This document shows, in pieces, positions 7,402 to 17,558 of a stretch of DNA of 64,000 nt; the first letter of the stretch is position 1; every line of letters starts with the position of its first letter. Origin of the DNA: Alkalibacterium kapii (GTDB lineage: Bacteria > Bacillota > Bacilli > Lactobacillales > Carnobacteriaceae_A); assembly GCF_007988865.1 (NCBI RefSeq), contig NZ_BJUY01000006.1:1-64000 (forward strand). Direction: 5' to 3'. The translations under genes were made by a program, and so were the position numbers. The notes under the pieces were generated by a model. It searched no databases, was not told the DNA's origin, and saw only the letters and a program-made list of their open reading frames with translations.

Positions 7402-9594
7402 TTATTCGATATGTCCGATTTTATCGGTTTTATTAACATCATTTTCTGCAGTCAGCTCGAATGACTGGCTTTTCTTAAGGTTTGTAAAGATGACCATAAT
7501 AGAGGTATCTTTACCTGCATTTTCAACTTCACTGCGGTCCATGGTTGCAAGGACCTGTCCGGCTTCAACGATCTGAGCCTCTTCGACCAGCACATTAAAG
7601 GCAGCTCCTTCCAGTTCTACTGTATCGACACCCATGTGGACCAGCACCTCAAGGCCTTCAGCTGTTTCCAGTCCAATGGCATGTTTGGTCGGAAAGATGC
7701 TGCTCACCTTTCCAGAAACCGGTGAAACAACAGCATCATCAGAAGGAACGACCGCAAAACCGTCTCCCATCATTTTCTGAGAAAAGACTTGATCATTGAC
7801 TTCTGTAATAGGCATTACCCGACCGTCAGCTACAGAATAAATCGCTTGCGGGCTGATTCCGGGATTTTCCTCAGCTTCTTTTTTCTTTTCCGTGTCAGCC
7901 GGTGTTTCTGAAGGCTCGTCTAAACTGATTGTGGAAGCCGGAATTGTCGCATTAGAATCCAGTACATCTAAAATATCAGATTTCAACACATCAGCTTTAG
8001 GTCCGTATATAGCCTGAACACCGGTATCTTTATGAACCAGTCCCATTGCGCCAACTTTCTTCCATCCGGATTCAGAGCCCACTTTATCCGTATCTTTGAC
8101 TGTCACACGTAGACGTGTCATGCAAGCATCGACTTCAGAAATGTTGTCTTTCCCGCCTAGTAGGTGAATGATGTTGTAGACCTGTTGTGACGCATCGACT
8201 TCGTTACCGTTTGAAGAGCCTGTTTCAGCTCCCGTGCTTTCATAATTCCCTTGACGTCCAGGCGTTGCGTACTTGAATTTTCGAATTAAGAAGTCAGAAA
8301 TGAAGTACATGGCAACGGCAAAGACGATAGTAATCCAGATATAATTGAACAGGTCCCAGCCTAGTCCGGCACGCAATGCGAGCGGTGTCCGTGTCAGCAG
8401 TTCGATATTACCGAAGGCGTGAACTCGTAGCGGTAAGAGATCTGCCATAGCAAAAGCAACACCTTGAACCAAAGCATAAACCCCGTAAAGCGGCATGGCG
8501 GCAAACATGAACATGAACTCCAGCGGTTCTGTGACACCTGTCAGGAAAACTGCCAATGCGGCTGAAAAATACATTGATTTATAGGCCTTGCGCTTGTCTG
8601 CATCCACATTTTTATACATGGCATAAGCCAGTCCCATCAAAGTTCCTGAAGAACCAATCATCTGACCGACTTTGAATCTTGCCGGAATAAAGTTTTCAAT
8701 AGCATACTGATACGTACTTGTGTCTCCTGCTTGATCCAAGTTTACCAGATCTCTGGCCCAGGCTAGCCAAAGCGGGTCCTGCCCAAAAACTAATGCGCCT
8801 TCTTGTGCGCCGCTTAAGATTTCATATGTTCCACCAAGCGGTGTATAGTTGATCGGAATGGTCAGCATGTGATGCAGACCGAATGGTAAAAGCAGACGCT
8901 CCAGTGTCCCGAATAAGAATGGTGCCAAAACGGGTGCAGTATCCTGCGACTCTGCAATCCAGACTCCAAAGCTGTTGATTCCTCCCTGAATAACTGGCCA
9001 GACAAAAGCCAGAACAACGGATGCAATCAGCGACCATAAGATAACGACGAACGGAACAAAGCGCTTGCCGTTAAAGAATGCCAAGGCATCCGGTAATTTT
9101 CTGAAGTTATAGTACTTATTGAAAGCCATCGCTCCCATAAATCCGGCGATGATACCGACAAATACACCCATATTAAGAGCAGGTGCTTCTAAGACACTGG
9201 TAAAGTAGCCGTTGACCGGGATTTCTGTCCCGAACAATGTTTCAGTAACAGCCGACTCGTCATCCAGCATGTCTCCGGTTACACCGAAGATCGCGCCAGT
9301 GATCCGATTGATCAGGATGAAACTGATCCCGGCTGCAAACGCTCCGCCAGCTCGATCTTTCGCCCAGCTTCCACCTATTGCCAAGGCGAACAAAATGTGC
9401 AGGTTCCCAATAATGGCCCACCCGATGTTTTCGATAACGCTTCCTAAAGCGACCAAGGTCTCCAGATCGGGGTCGATCAACGGAATGGACCCACCAATAC
9501 TGATCATCAACCCAGCAGCTGGCATGACGGCGATGACGCCCATTAGTGCTTTGCCGAACTTCTGCCAGAATTCAAAATTCATTATCTTCTTCAT
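7402..9594 (-). CDS. malT: PTS system, maltose/glucose-family EIICBA permease
   Basis: This 730-residue membrane permease phosphorylates the sugar during uptake. Order of domains: EIIC (about 1-440, roughly ten helices, with VLHHML-like FGLHHMLTIPINYT and the GVTEPLEFMF substrate-loop motif), EIIB (about 470-550, phospho-acceptor Cys491 in VDACMTRLRV) and EIIA (about 590-715, phospho-acceptor His653 in VLVHMGVDTVEL). A charged Glu/Pro-rich linker joins B and A. All phosphorylation residues are present. The MapP neighbour supports maltose as substrate, giving maltose-6'-phosphate. Ribosome site GGAGAAGGAG before ATG 9594; a MalR operator, promoter and cre-like site lie far upstream, implying a leader of about 400 nt. 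Confidence 0.9.
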   Translation of the reverse strand: MKKIMNFEFWQKFGKALMGVIAVMPAAGLMISIGGSIPLIDPDLETLVALGSVIENIGWAIIGNLHILFALAIGGSWAKDRAGGAFAAGISFILINRITGAIFGVTGDMLDDESAVTETLFGTEIPVNGYFTSVLEAPALNMGVFVGIIAGFMGAMAFNKYYNFRKLPDALAFFNGKRFVPFVVILWSLIASVVLAFVWPVIQGGINSFGVWIAESQDTAPVLAPFLFGTLERLLLPFGLHHMLTIPINYTPLGGTYEILSGAQEGALVFGQDPLWLAWARDLVNLDQAGDTSTYQYAIENFIPARFKVGQMIGSSGTLMGLAYAMYKNVDADKRKAYKSMYFSAALAVFLTGVTEPLEFMFMFAAMPLYGVYALVQGVAFAMADLLPLRVHAFGNIELLTRTPLALRAGLGWDLFNYIWITIVFAVAMYFISDFLIRKFKYATPGRQGNYESTGAETGSSNGNEVDASQQVYNIIHLLGGKDNISEVDACMTRLRVTVKDTDKVGSESGWKKVGAMGLVHKDTGVQAIYGPKADVLKSDILDVLDSNATIPASTISLDEPSETPADTEKKKEAEENPGISPQAIYSVADGRVMPITEVNDQVFSQKMMGDGFAVVPSDDAVVSPVSGKVSSIFPTKHAIGLETAEGLEVLVHMGVDTVELEGAAFNVLVEEAQIVEAGQVLATMDRSEVENAGKDTSIMVIFTNLKKSQSFELTAENDVNKTDKIGHIE

Positions 9595-9946
9595 GTTATA
9601 TCTCCTTCTCCTTTATTATATGCTGATTCCATTTCCATGCTTGTATTCTGCTTGTTTCTATCTTTGTTTATCTACTTGTCAGTTTTTTAGTCGATAATAG
9701 ATCGTGATCGTGCCGCATCTACCCATGTTGGCATGGTGATCACTTATCGCATTTGTGGTCCTTTGGTAGTTGAGACATCAAGGAGAACTGGGACAGCTCG
9801 ATATCTGACTCTTTTATGTAATCGTATTTTTAAACGATTTTTTAAGGTCACTAACATTATCAATGAATGCGCAAACTGGCGCGGAGGTAGCTGATATATC
9901 ACTTTTTTTCTGCCATTATTTCTTTAGCTCATTTTTTTACACTCCT

Positions 9947-9961
9947 ATGTAAACGTTAATA
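9947..9961. promoter_or_regulatory. cre-like CcpA site upstream of malT
   Basis: ATGTAAACGTTAATA matches WTGNAANCGNWNNCW with one mismatch at the second-last position. It lies inside the predicted malT transcript, where CcpA could act as a roadblock. Confidence 0.55.
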
Positions 9962-10058
9962 TTTTTATGCATGGTCCAACTTACCTAAACACTGGTTATC
10001 TTTCTGCGACATCTCTTATGATATAATCTGGCTAAAGGGTATTCAATACTTATTACGT

Positions 10059-10072
10059 TGTTATCGGTATCA
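10059..10072 (-). promoter_or_regulatory. Predicted MalR operator upstream of malT
   Basis: TGTTATCGGTATCA on the plus strand, one of four copies of the locus-wide TGTTAnCGGTAnCA motif. A TTGAAT-N17-TATCAT promoter starts a few bases downstream on the minus strand. Confidence 0.7.
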
Positions 10073-10274
10073 GGTTATTCAATTTCTGGCGATTTGTGTG
10101 CTTTAAATAGGACAGTTCATTCAATCTAATGGCTACTTCAGTTGATTTAATTCCGGCTTTGGTAGTAAATAACATATAGCAAAAAACTACGGGTATAAAA
10201 AATGACTCTAAGTGTGGCTAATGATAGAAAAAAGGCATACCAGCAATAGCCAGCCCTTAAAAATGCTTATAGAC

Positions 10275-10306
10275 AAAAAAGGTCCCTGCTTTTAGCAGGA
10301 ACCCTT
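10275..10306 (-). terminator. Terminator of the malEFG-amylopullulanase transcription unit
   Basis: On the minus strand GGTTCCTGCT pairs with AGCAGGGACC around AAA and is followed by TTTTTT. It lies about 110 bases after the truncated GH13 gene. Confidence 0.87.
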
Positions 10307-10414
10307 CTCATATTACTGATTGATTTGTTTTGTACTGTCATTACCATTGGATCAAGCGAAAGAATAAAAAATTATTCTATCATTTATCACCCGACACAAC
10401 AGTATTCGGTAATT

Positions 10415-11476
10415 TTATTCGGCTAACTTATACACTCGGGCTTCATAGGACTCCAGCTGCATAATCGAGGACATTTCACCTTGAATAGAGTAATTAGACA
10501 AGAGCAGTTCGTCCACTTTGATGCCCTTACCCAAATCAATTTCCGTTGGTGCGTTGAACGGGTTGACAATGACGACATAGCGTTCTCCTTCATAGAGTCT
10601 CAAATAACTGTAAACTTGCGGGTGTTCTTCTGCAAGTAATTCATAAGATCCAAAAATCAAAGCGGGCGTATTTTTACGAATCTCTATCATTTTTTTATAA
10701 TAATGATAGATCGATTCAGGATCTTTTACTGCTTGCTTGACGTTGATATCAGGATAATTCGCATTCACGCTAAACCACGGAGTGCCAGTTGTGAACCCAG
10801 CTTGAGGCGCATCAGACCATTGCATCGGTGTCCGCGCATTATCTCGCGCATTCTTCCAGATGGATGACATCAGCTCTTCATGCGTTTTACCGTCTTCCAG
10901 TTCCGTTTTGTATCTATTTTTCATGCTGACATCATTATAATCATCGATTGAATCCAGTCGTATATTTGTCATCCCTATTTCCTGGCCTTGATAGATAAAC
11001 GGCGTGCCCTGCATCAAAAAGTAGAAGGTCGCGAAAGCTTTTGCGGAGGTTTTTCTTAAATCAGTGTCTTCTCCCCAAGTAGAAACGCTTCGCGGCTGAT
11101 CATGATTTTCAAGATATAAAGCGTTCCAGCCTTTACCTTGAAGACCCGTTTGCCATTTGGTAAGAACATCCTTCAATTTTTCTATATCCAGCTGACCGTC
11201 TTTGGCTTTCCATAAACCAAGATGATCAAACTGGAAGATCATATCAAAGTAGCCGTCCGTTTCGTCTACCCAGTGCTTCGCCTCTTCAAATTTAGCTCCG
11301 CCTGCTTCTCCGACTGTCATCACATCATAATTTCCTATGGTCTTATCAACAAATTCAGTCAGGAACTCATCGATACCTGGTTGATTAGCATGTCCGCCGT
11401 TAGCAGTGACGTACTTTTTATTGTCAGGATTAGGAAAAAGCTCTAGCATTTGCCAGAGCTTCCTTATTTCAATCAT
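10415..11476 (-). pseudogene. N-terminally truncated GH13_31 alpha-glucosidase
   Basis: The 353 residues from NPDNKKY onward align colinearly with residues 216-560 of the intact enzyme at 4454-6166. They keep the acid/base region (TVGEAGG) and ENHD, but lack roughly the first 210 residues, including conserved region I and the nucleophile Asp of GFRIDA. The first residues (MIEIRKLWQMLEL) do not belong to the native position. MIEIRK recurs in its own C-terminal part (KKMIEIRKN), suggesting a deletion or recombination joint. ATG 11476 has an AAAGG ribosome site 17 bases after the amylopullulanase stop, so a protein could still be made, but hydrolysis should be impossible. A hairpin (11433-11463) covers the start region. 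Confidence 0.85.
11433..11463 (-). terminator. Hairpin over the start of the truncated GH13 gene
   Basis: On the minus strand GCTCTGGCA pairs with TGCTAGAGC around two As and is followed by TTTTTCC. It resembles an intrinsic terminator and may be the original terminator of the amylopullulanase gene, now lying inside the chimeric start of the GH13 fragment. Confidence 0.5.
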
Positions 11477-11492
11477 TTTATAACCTTTTAGT

Positions 11493-14400
11493 CTATTTCT
11501 TTTTAGTCAAGAAGCGTAACCCTACTCCTGAAAGCAAGATCAGCAATCCGATAGCACCGGCTGTCCACATCATCGTAGCCGTACTTGGAAGTTTTATTCC
11601 TTCATCTGATTCTTCATCTTTACTTTCTGATTCAGATGCTGTTTTTTCAGAATCAGTTGATCCTTCTGAATCTGTATCATTTTTATCTTCTTCCGAAGGT
11701 TTTTCTTCATCGGGATCATCGGTTCCTGTTGATCCGTTAGTTGCGGAATCATCTTCACCGTCGTTTTCTTCTGATTCAGTTGATCCATCAGTTTCAGAAT
11801 CATCGTTGTCTTCAGGTTGTTCAGTTAGATCTCTATCCGTCAACAAAATTATTGAAGCAGTCAACGCATCCATCGTAACCTGGTTTCCAGAAACAGATAC
11901 ACCAGTAGGGTCTTCGATCGGAAGAGTGCCCGCCTGTTCAGCATCTATAAGTACATATCCTTCGGTCAGGTCAGTATCCATGGTCAAGGTGCGTTCTTTA
12001 TCGTCCGCATTGATTATGACCAGGTAGCTGTCACCATTTGAATCTTCAGCACGGTAAACGATAGCCAAATCGTTCTCTTCTATTTCAGGTACATCAACGA
12101 GTGAAACCATTTCAGCAACTTCTTCCATCGTTCCTTTACTGAAGGCATCTGTACTGCGACGTAAGGCAATCAGTCCTGCCGTATAGTCTTTAGTCAGTGT
12201 ATGGATTGGATAAGCTTCTTCATCCGTAACTTTTTCCCAGTCAAAACGGTTGATGATATCTGTTGAGTCATAGGAATCATGAATGAAGTATGGGTATTCG
12301 AATGGTTCACCCTCTGCATCGGTCATGAATGTCGACTTGTATGGCACTTCCTCTTTAGACACAGGTTCTTTAAAGTCTGGATCACGGAATTGCTTGGTGC
12401 GTCCATATTCTTGGCCGGCATGAATGAATGGTGTTCCTTGCGCTGTCAAGACCATAAGATTTCCAATGCGGATACGCTCATGGATCTCCTGTTCATGGTC
12501 AGCCGGATCTTTTTTGATCGACTGTGCGATCACGTCGTGTAAGGTCAGGTTGTCGTGAGCAGCAATATAAGGAACCACATCTCCAGGATCATCAGCTGTG
12601 AAGTTATCAGGATCAGCAGTCAAGTTATCGAAAATACGCTGGACCGAACGTGCACCACCTGTCAAGAAGCGAGGTTCACCTTCACTCCCAAAGCCGGATT
12701 TCAGTTCGTTACGCATATCATCTGAGAAGGAAGCAACGCCATCTGTATGCTGCATCCAGTCCTGGTCGGCAGGCATAACATCTTCGTAACCTTCATCCCC
12801 GGCATATGTGCGCCAGCCTTCACCGATCATTAAGATATTTGGATTCAAAGCTTTTGCTTCATCATAAGCTTTTTGAATACTTTCTGCATCATGGTCTCCC
12901 ATCATATCAAAGCGGAAGCCATCAACTTTGAATTCTTCGACCCAGTAAGTGATGGAATCAACCAAGATTCGTCGGGACATGGCGTGAGTCGTTCCTAAGC
13001 GTCCGCCGCCGAAACTTTCACGAGCCGTTCCGTCCGCATCCATGAAATGATAGTAATTTGGTTCCAAATCTTCAAAAATACTTGTACGCGCGGTATGATT
13101 ATAAACGACGTCGAGGATGACTCCCATATCACGCTTGTGGATTTCTTTGATCAGGTTCTTGAACTCTTCGATACGTTTTTCCGGATCTTCTGGATTCTCT
13201 GAATACATGCCCGTCAGAGAGAAGTAACTCTGCGGGTCATAGCCCCAGTTATAATTCGTATCTGTGGATTCATATTCAAGCATTCTTTCATCATTTTTAA
13301 ATTCATTGGCAAAGAAGTAACTCATTACAGGCAGTAACTGGACATGAGTGACACCTAAACTTTCTATATAATCCAGTTTTTCTACAAAAGCGCTGAATGT
13401 TCCGAACTGACTGTCCAGTTCCTCTTTGATATTAGGGTCAGACGTAAAGTCTCTGACATGGATTTCGTAAATGATCGCATCTTCGCGTTTTTCATAATTT
13501 TCAATTTCTGCATAGTCAAGTTCTGGTCCCAATTGGCTTGGGTTCACGATAGCCGCTTTTCCTATTGTGCTGTCAGGATCACTGCTGTTCCAGGCAGCCA
13601 TCGAGCGGGCATAAGGATCCAAAGCAAGGACTTTCTCGCCATCGCGTTCAATTTCAAAGTGGTAGTAATACCCTGTGACGTCTTTAAGTCCCGTGGTTTT
13701 TTCATTCAGTGCCACTTCCCATACACCAGACTCTTTGGCATTCATTTTGATATCGTCTTTGACAACAGTATCCTGGTCATCTTTGTCATAAAGTACAACA
13801 CCTACATTGTCGGCACTTGGCGACCAGACTTTAAGGGTAGCCGTACCATCTTCATTCAAGTTGAGACCTAACTCACCGTCATAGGCGTACAAGGAATCTT
13901 TCAGTCTCCATCCCATTAGCGCTTCAACTTCTTTTTCGTTGAATTTCACAGTGTATGGACCTGCTTCTACTGAAAAATCGCCAGTTAAAGTCACGATATT
14001 CTTATCAGCAGCTATATTGATTTCATCGATTTTTTCTGTGTCGCCATTGCTGTTTGTCAAATTAAGTTCTTCTCTTAATTTTTCCTCTGTCAGATCCTCG
14101 ACGGTATGGAAGAACACTTCGATCTCCGTTTCAGAAATCAGTTCGGCTCTGTCCAGTCCGGCTTTGCTGGCATAGTAAGGGTTAGTATAAATTGTATCGT
14201 CACCTTCTTTAATAAAGACTTGAGTGTGCTCAGCTGTTTCATTGAACACGTAATTGTCCGTTTGCTCACTTGTCTCTTTATTTACGAATAAAAAGCCTAC
14301 AGTCTTGGCATCTTCTTTTAAAGCCAACTCATAATATGCGCCATAATTTCCAATAGCATCTAGAGCTTTTGCACCATCTGACCAGCCTTCTGATGGTTTT

Positions 14401-17400
14401 AGAACATCTTCCCAGTTCCAAAGTCCCCAGTTTTCATAATCCTGTGCATTTCTCTTATAGTTGACTCTTAGAGTGTCTTCAGCTAAAGGTTCATAAGGGT
14501 ATATTGCATACTCAGAATCTAACCAGGCTTCATTCATTTCTGGCGCTAATAAGCGAAGACTTAAATCTCCTGTTATATTCGTTCCTTGGGTATTATTGAT
14601 CAAAAATTGGATCAATTCTGGATCTTCTGCTAATTCAAAATCCATATAGTAGCCATAATCTGTTTCCACAGCATCCTTAAATGACATCGCTCCATTTGGC
14701 CAGGCACTTACATCTTCTGACTTTTCTGCCACGTCTCCCCAGATCCAAAGACCCAGATCTTCTCTATTATCTGACGGAAGGCTTTCAAAATGGAGACGAA
14801 AGAACCCATCTTCAACAGGCGTTTCTGTGGGCTGTCCGCCATCTTCAGGTGCAGTGACTTCCTGCGACAGAAGTTCTCCATTTTCCAGTGTCAGTAATGC
14901 TGTTCCGCCTTCTGACATAGCTGGGATAGTGAAGCTCAGGCTATAAGTTCCATCGTTTTCCATCGCTTCAGCTGTTTCAAGTGAATAATGGTCTGTTATT
15001 ACTGCGTCAGCTGAATCTGTTTCAACGGTGACGGTTTGAGGTACATCTGAAACATTGAACGCCATATAAGCAGTTTCGTCATTCAGCGCTCTTTCCACCA
15101 TCAGCCATTCATCGTCGTCTGAGCCTAAGAATGTTTCGCGGGTTCCGCGTGCCATCAATTCACTGTGATCATTTCTGAATGTCAAAAGTTTTTTATAATG
15201 CTCAAGTGTCTCGTTATTTTCTGTCTGGTCCCAGGCAAAATTATAGCGGTTATCGTACTGTGGCCAGTTGTTGGCACCACTTTGACCCAACTCTTCACCG
15301 TAGTAAATAGCGGGTTGACCTTTAGCCGTCATTTGCAAAGAAGCGGCCAGTTTAAGTTTACTTTCATCATTACCTTGGGAGTATAAAAAGCCGTCTTCAT
15401 CATGACTGCCTAAAAATTGTCCTAATGTGGCATTGCTTGTTAACGCAGCGTTGCGCTGAATTAAATTATCGTTAGCAGCTTCCAGTTTCCCGTTGGCAAA
15501 AGCAGAAGCTGTTCCTTTGAAGCCAAAGTCAAGCAAACTGTCCATCATGCCTGAATTCAAATGATGACGATTGCTATTGTAGTTAGCACCCCAAGTTTCG
15601 CCAATCAGTTTAAATGAAGGGTCTTTTTTAACTAATTCATTTTTGAAGTGCTGCCAGGTCGTATTTTCTACGTGCTTCACTGTATCGACACGGTAGCTTG
15701 CTACTGCATTGCCTTTTGGAGTCGTTGATTTTTCGATCCAGTCAGACTGCCAAGCAACTAATTGCTCGCGGACTTCCTGTCTTTCTGTTTCAAAATCCGG
15801 TAATCCAGAAAGTTCACTCTTCAGATCTCCTGCGCCTGACTTTTCTCTCAACATTCCATCGAATTTCTGGCGATCGTCATCTGTTGGATACCCTTCTGGA
15901 GCATTCTCTAAACTGTCAGATGGATGCATCCCATAACCTGCATGATTCAGAACAACATCGACCATAATATCGATATCACGTGCTGCGGCTTCGTCGATCA
16001 GCGTATGGAACTCTTCAAGTGACCCAAGGTAAGGGTTAAGTTTTTCAAAGTCTTTCGCCCAATAGCCATGATAAGCATAATATGAGCCCTCTGATGCATC
16101 ATAATTGACATCATGACCGACGTTTTCAACGATCGGTGTAACCCAGATCGTCGATACGCCTAAGTCATCAAGATAGTCGAGCTTTTGAGTGACACCTTTG
16201 AAATCACCACCCTGATAGGTTCCCATAGGGTTATCTGCCGACTCATAATCCAAACCATAAGGATTATCATTGCTTTCGTCCCCATTGGCAAAGCGGTCGG
16301 TCAGCATAAAGTAGATAATCTCTTCATCCCAGTCACGCTCGCCTTCTGCTTTGTTCCTTGCATCTATTGACACTGTTGCTTCTGTATTATATCTGCCGTT
16401 CGTATCATCCCAGACACTTACAGGTATAGAATAATTTCCTGGCTGAACGGTCCGATCTGCAGATAGCGTGACGGTATTCAATTCTGGTGAAATAGCAAGA
16501 TCACTTGGGCCACCGATCGCTGAAGCATCAGCTTCGATACGGTCAATAGCGCTATCCGAATTATTCACGATATCAACAGTAAGCAGTCCATGTTCATTGT
16601 AGTTGAAAGAACGGTCGACACTGGCTGAAACTGTAATATCTTTTGTACCTTCTGATTCATCCGGTCTATCTTCTTCGACTTTTTCGGAAATATAAAAAGG
16701 ATTGATAAAGGCTTCTTCAGGTTTATCATTCGTTACAAAAACCTGGTTTTGAGAGTCAAATGCAGCAAACGACAAGTCACCCGTTAACTTTTCTTCACCA
16801 TTCGTTTTATTGACTATCAAAAATCCTAAACTTCCGGCATCTGCCTTTACAGGAATATCAGCGTAAGCACCGTGCTTGCCTACTTTATCTGCTGAAAAAG
16901 AGATTGCCTCTGCCGGCCATTCACTAGGTAGATTGGGAGCGTCGCCCCAGAACCAGACACCATAATCGTCATAATTGATATCATCGTTTTTGTAGTGAAT
17001 TCGTAATGTTGGTTCATTAAATTCGACTGGTTCAAAGTAGCTGATCGATCCATCTTTTTTGACCCAAATCTCATCTACTTTATCATGCAACTCAGCTTTC
17101 AAGTCTGCGTCAATATACTTCGTTCCATCTCCATAAACGGCAACAAATCCAATTTCCTGTGCTTCATCTTTTATTTCAATATCCTGATAGTAACCGAATG
17201 CTGTGGATTGTTCCTCTTTGAACTTAGACCCATTCGGCCAAGCATTTCCATTAGCATCTGAAGGTGTCATGACATCTCCAAACAACCATAAAGATAAGTC
17301 ATTATCAATAGAGTCCGTTTCTAAATGAATGCGCACCGACCGTTTTTCTTCAGCTTGTACTGTTTTCATAAGCGGAAAAGCATTAGCCAGTGTTTGAAAA

Positions 17401-17453
17401 AGTAAAACGACTGCAAACAATGCAGATAAACCAGATTGTTTTTTTCTATTCAT
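11493..17453 (-). CDS. Cell-wall-anchored bifunctional amylopullulanase, CBM41 x4 with two GH13 domains
   Basis: About 1986 residues. Order: signal peptide (about 1-36, ending TVQAEE); two CBM41-type starch-binding modules (about 40-260, LWLFGD and VWFWGD); an Ig-like segment; a first GH13 domain (about 380-850; MVDVVLNHAG, YRVDTVKH nucleophile, IGETWG acid/base, GSHDED) of alpha-amylase type; two more CBM41 modules (about 895-1110, LWIWGD and LWNWED); a CBM48-like domain; a second GH13 domain of GH13_14 pullulanase type (about 1310-1790; YNWGYDP, VVYNHTA, GFRFDMMG, IGEGWR, AAHDNLTLHD); an acidic Ser/Thr/Asp/Glu spacer; and a sortase-like tail LPSTA, hydrophobic helix, KKK. It would split alpha-1,4 and alpha-1,6 bonds in starch, glycogen or pullulan at the cell surface and feed MalE. 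The start chosen is ATG 17453 (AAGGAG, 9-nt spacing, then a signal peptide); the longer frame back to 17558 has no support. The anchor ends in Ala rather than Gly. Confidence 0.92.
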   Translation of the reverse strand: MNRKKQSGLSALFAVVLLFQTLANAFPLMKTVQAEEKRSVRIHLETDSIDNDLSLWLFGDVMTPSDANGNAWPNGSKFKEEQSTAFGYYQDIEIKDEAQEIGFVAVYGDGTKYIDADLKAELHDKVDEIWVKKDGSISYFEPVEFNEPTLRIHYKNDDINYDDYGVWFWGDAPNLPSEWPAEAISFSADKVGKHGAYADIPVKADAGSLGFLIVNKTNGEEKLTGDLSFAAFDSQNQVFVTNDKPEEAFINPFYISEKVEEDRPDESEGTKDITVSASVDRSFNYNEHGLLTVDIVNNSDSAIDRIEADASAIGGPSDLAISPELNTVTLSADRTVQPGNYSIPVSVWDDTNGRYNTEATVSIDARNKAEGERDWDEEIIYFMLTDRFANGDESNDNPYGLDYESADNPMGTYQGGDFKGVTQKLDYLDDLGVSTIWVTPIVENVGHDVNYDASEGSYYAYHGYWAKDFEKLNPYLGSLEEFHTLIDEAAARDIDIMVDVVLNHAGYGMHPSDSLENAPEGYPTDDDRQKFDGMLREKSGAGDLKSELSGLPDFETERQEVREQLVAWQSDWIEKSTTPKGNAVASYRVDTVKHVENTTWQHFKNELVKKDPSFKLIGETWGANYNSNRHHLNSGMMDSLLDFGFKGTASAFANGKLEAANDNLIQRNAALTSNATLGQFLGSHDEDGFLYSQGNDESKLKLAASLQMTAKGQPAIYYGEELGQSGANNWPQYDNRYNFAWDQTENNETLEHYKKLLTFRNDHSELMARGTRETFLGSDDDEWLMVERALNDETAYMAFNVSDVPQTVTVETDSADAVITDHYSLETAEAMENDGTYSLSFTIPAMSEGGTALLTLENGELLSQEVTAPEDGGQPTETPVEDGFFRLHFESLPSDNREDLGLWIWGDVAEKSEDVSAWPNGAMSFKDAVETDYGYYMDFELAEDPELIQFLINNTQGTNITGDLSLRLLAPEMNEAWLDSEYAIYPYEPLAEDTLRVNYKRNAQDYENWGLWNWEDVLKPSEGWSDGAKALDAIGNYGAYYELALKEDAKTVGFLFVNKETSEQTDNYVFNETAEHTQVFIKEGDDTIYTNPYYASKAGLDRAELISETEIEVFFHTVEDLTEEKLREELNLTNSNGDTEKIDEINIAADKNIVTLTGDFSVEAGPYTVKFNEKEVEALMGWRLKDSLYAYDGELGLNLNEDGTATLKVWSPSADNVGVVLYDKDDQDTVVKDDIKMNAKESGVWEVALNEKTTGLKDVTGYYYHFEIERDGEKVLALDPYARSMAAWNSSDPDSTIGKAAIVNPSQLGPELDYAEIENYEKREDAIIYEIHVRDFTSDPNIKEELDSQFGTFSAFVEKLDYIESLGVTHVQLLPVMSYFFANEFKNDERMLEYESTDTNYNWGYDPQSYFSLTGMYSENPEDPEKRIEEFKNLIKEIHKRDMGVILDVVYNHTARTSIFEDLEPNYYHFMDADGTARESFGGGRLGTTHAMSRRILVDSITYWVEEFKVDGFRFDMMGDHDAESIQKAYDEAKALNPNILMIGEGWRTYAGDEGYEDVMPADQDWMQHTDGVASFSDDMRNELKSGFGSEGEPRFLTGGARSVQRIFDNLTADPDNFTADDPGDVVPYIAAHDNLTLHDVIAQSIKKDPADHEQEIHERIRIGNLMVLTAQGTPFIHAGQEYGRTKQFRDPDFKEPVSKEEVPYKSTFMTDAEGEPFEYPYFIHDSYDSTDIINRFDWEKVTDEEAYPIHTLTKDYTAGLIALRRSTDAFSKGTMEEVAEMVSLVDVPEIEENDLAIVYRAEDSNGDSYLVIINADDKERTLTMDTDLTEGYVLIDAEQAGTLPIEDPTGVSVSGNQVTMDALTASIILLTDRDLTEQPEDNDDSETDGSTESEENDGEDDSATNGSTGTDDPDEEKPSEEDKNDTDSEGSTDSEKTASESESKDEESDEGIKLPSTATMMWTAGAIGLLILLSGVGLRFLTKKK

Positions 17454-17504
17454 CTTTTGATTCTCCTTATTTTTTGTTAACGCTGTCATTTGGGACAGAG
17501 AGAA

Positions 17505-17533
17505 ACTCTCCTTAAAATGTGAATAAGGAGAGT
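17505..17533 (-). other. Intercistronic hairpin between malG and the amylopullulanase gene
   Basis: ACTCTCCTTA (17505-17514) pairs perfectly with TAAGGAGAGT (17524-17533) around nine bases. On the minus strand it is followed by TTTCTCTC rather than a clean T-run. It could attenuate read-through or protect the upstream malEFG mRNA. Confidence 0.6.
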
Positions 17534-17558
17534 ATGCAATTGGTTTTATTTTTAACAC

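Larger units (their letters stand above)
9595..10277 (-). other. Long non-coding leader of malT with regulatory sites
   Basis: There is no convincing gene in this stretch. On the minus strand it holds the MalR-type site (10059-10072), a promoter-like TTGAAT-N17-TATCAT just downstream, a cre-like site (9947-9961) and a good ribosome site (TAGGAG) followed by a two-codon ORF (Met-Ser-stop) near 9923. The remaining ~330 bases to malT show no conserved open frame. It may be the remains of a deleted gene or a regulatory leader. Confidence 0.45.

Noticed and set aside
10022-10027. TATAAT on the plus strand near the malT operator
   Set aside because: No gene lies downstream on the plus strand before the convergent terminator; the minus-strand reading fits the context.
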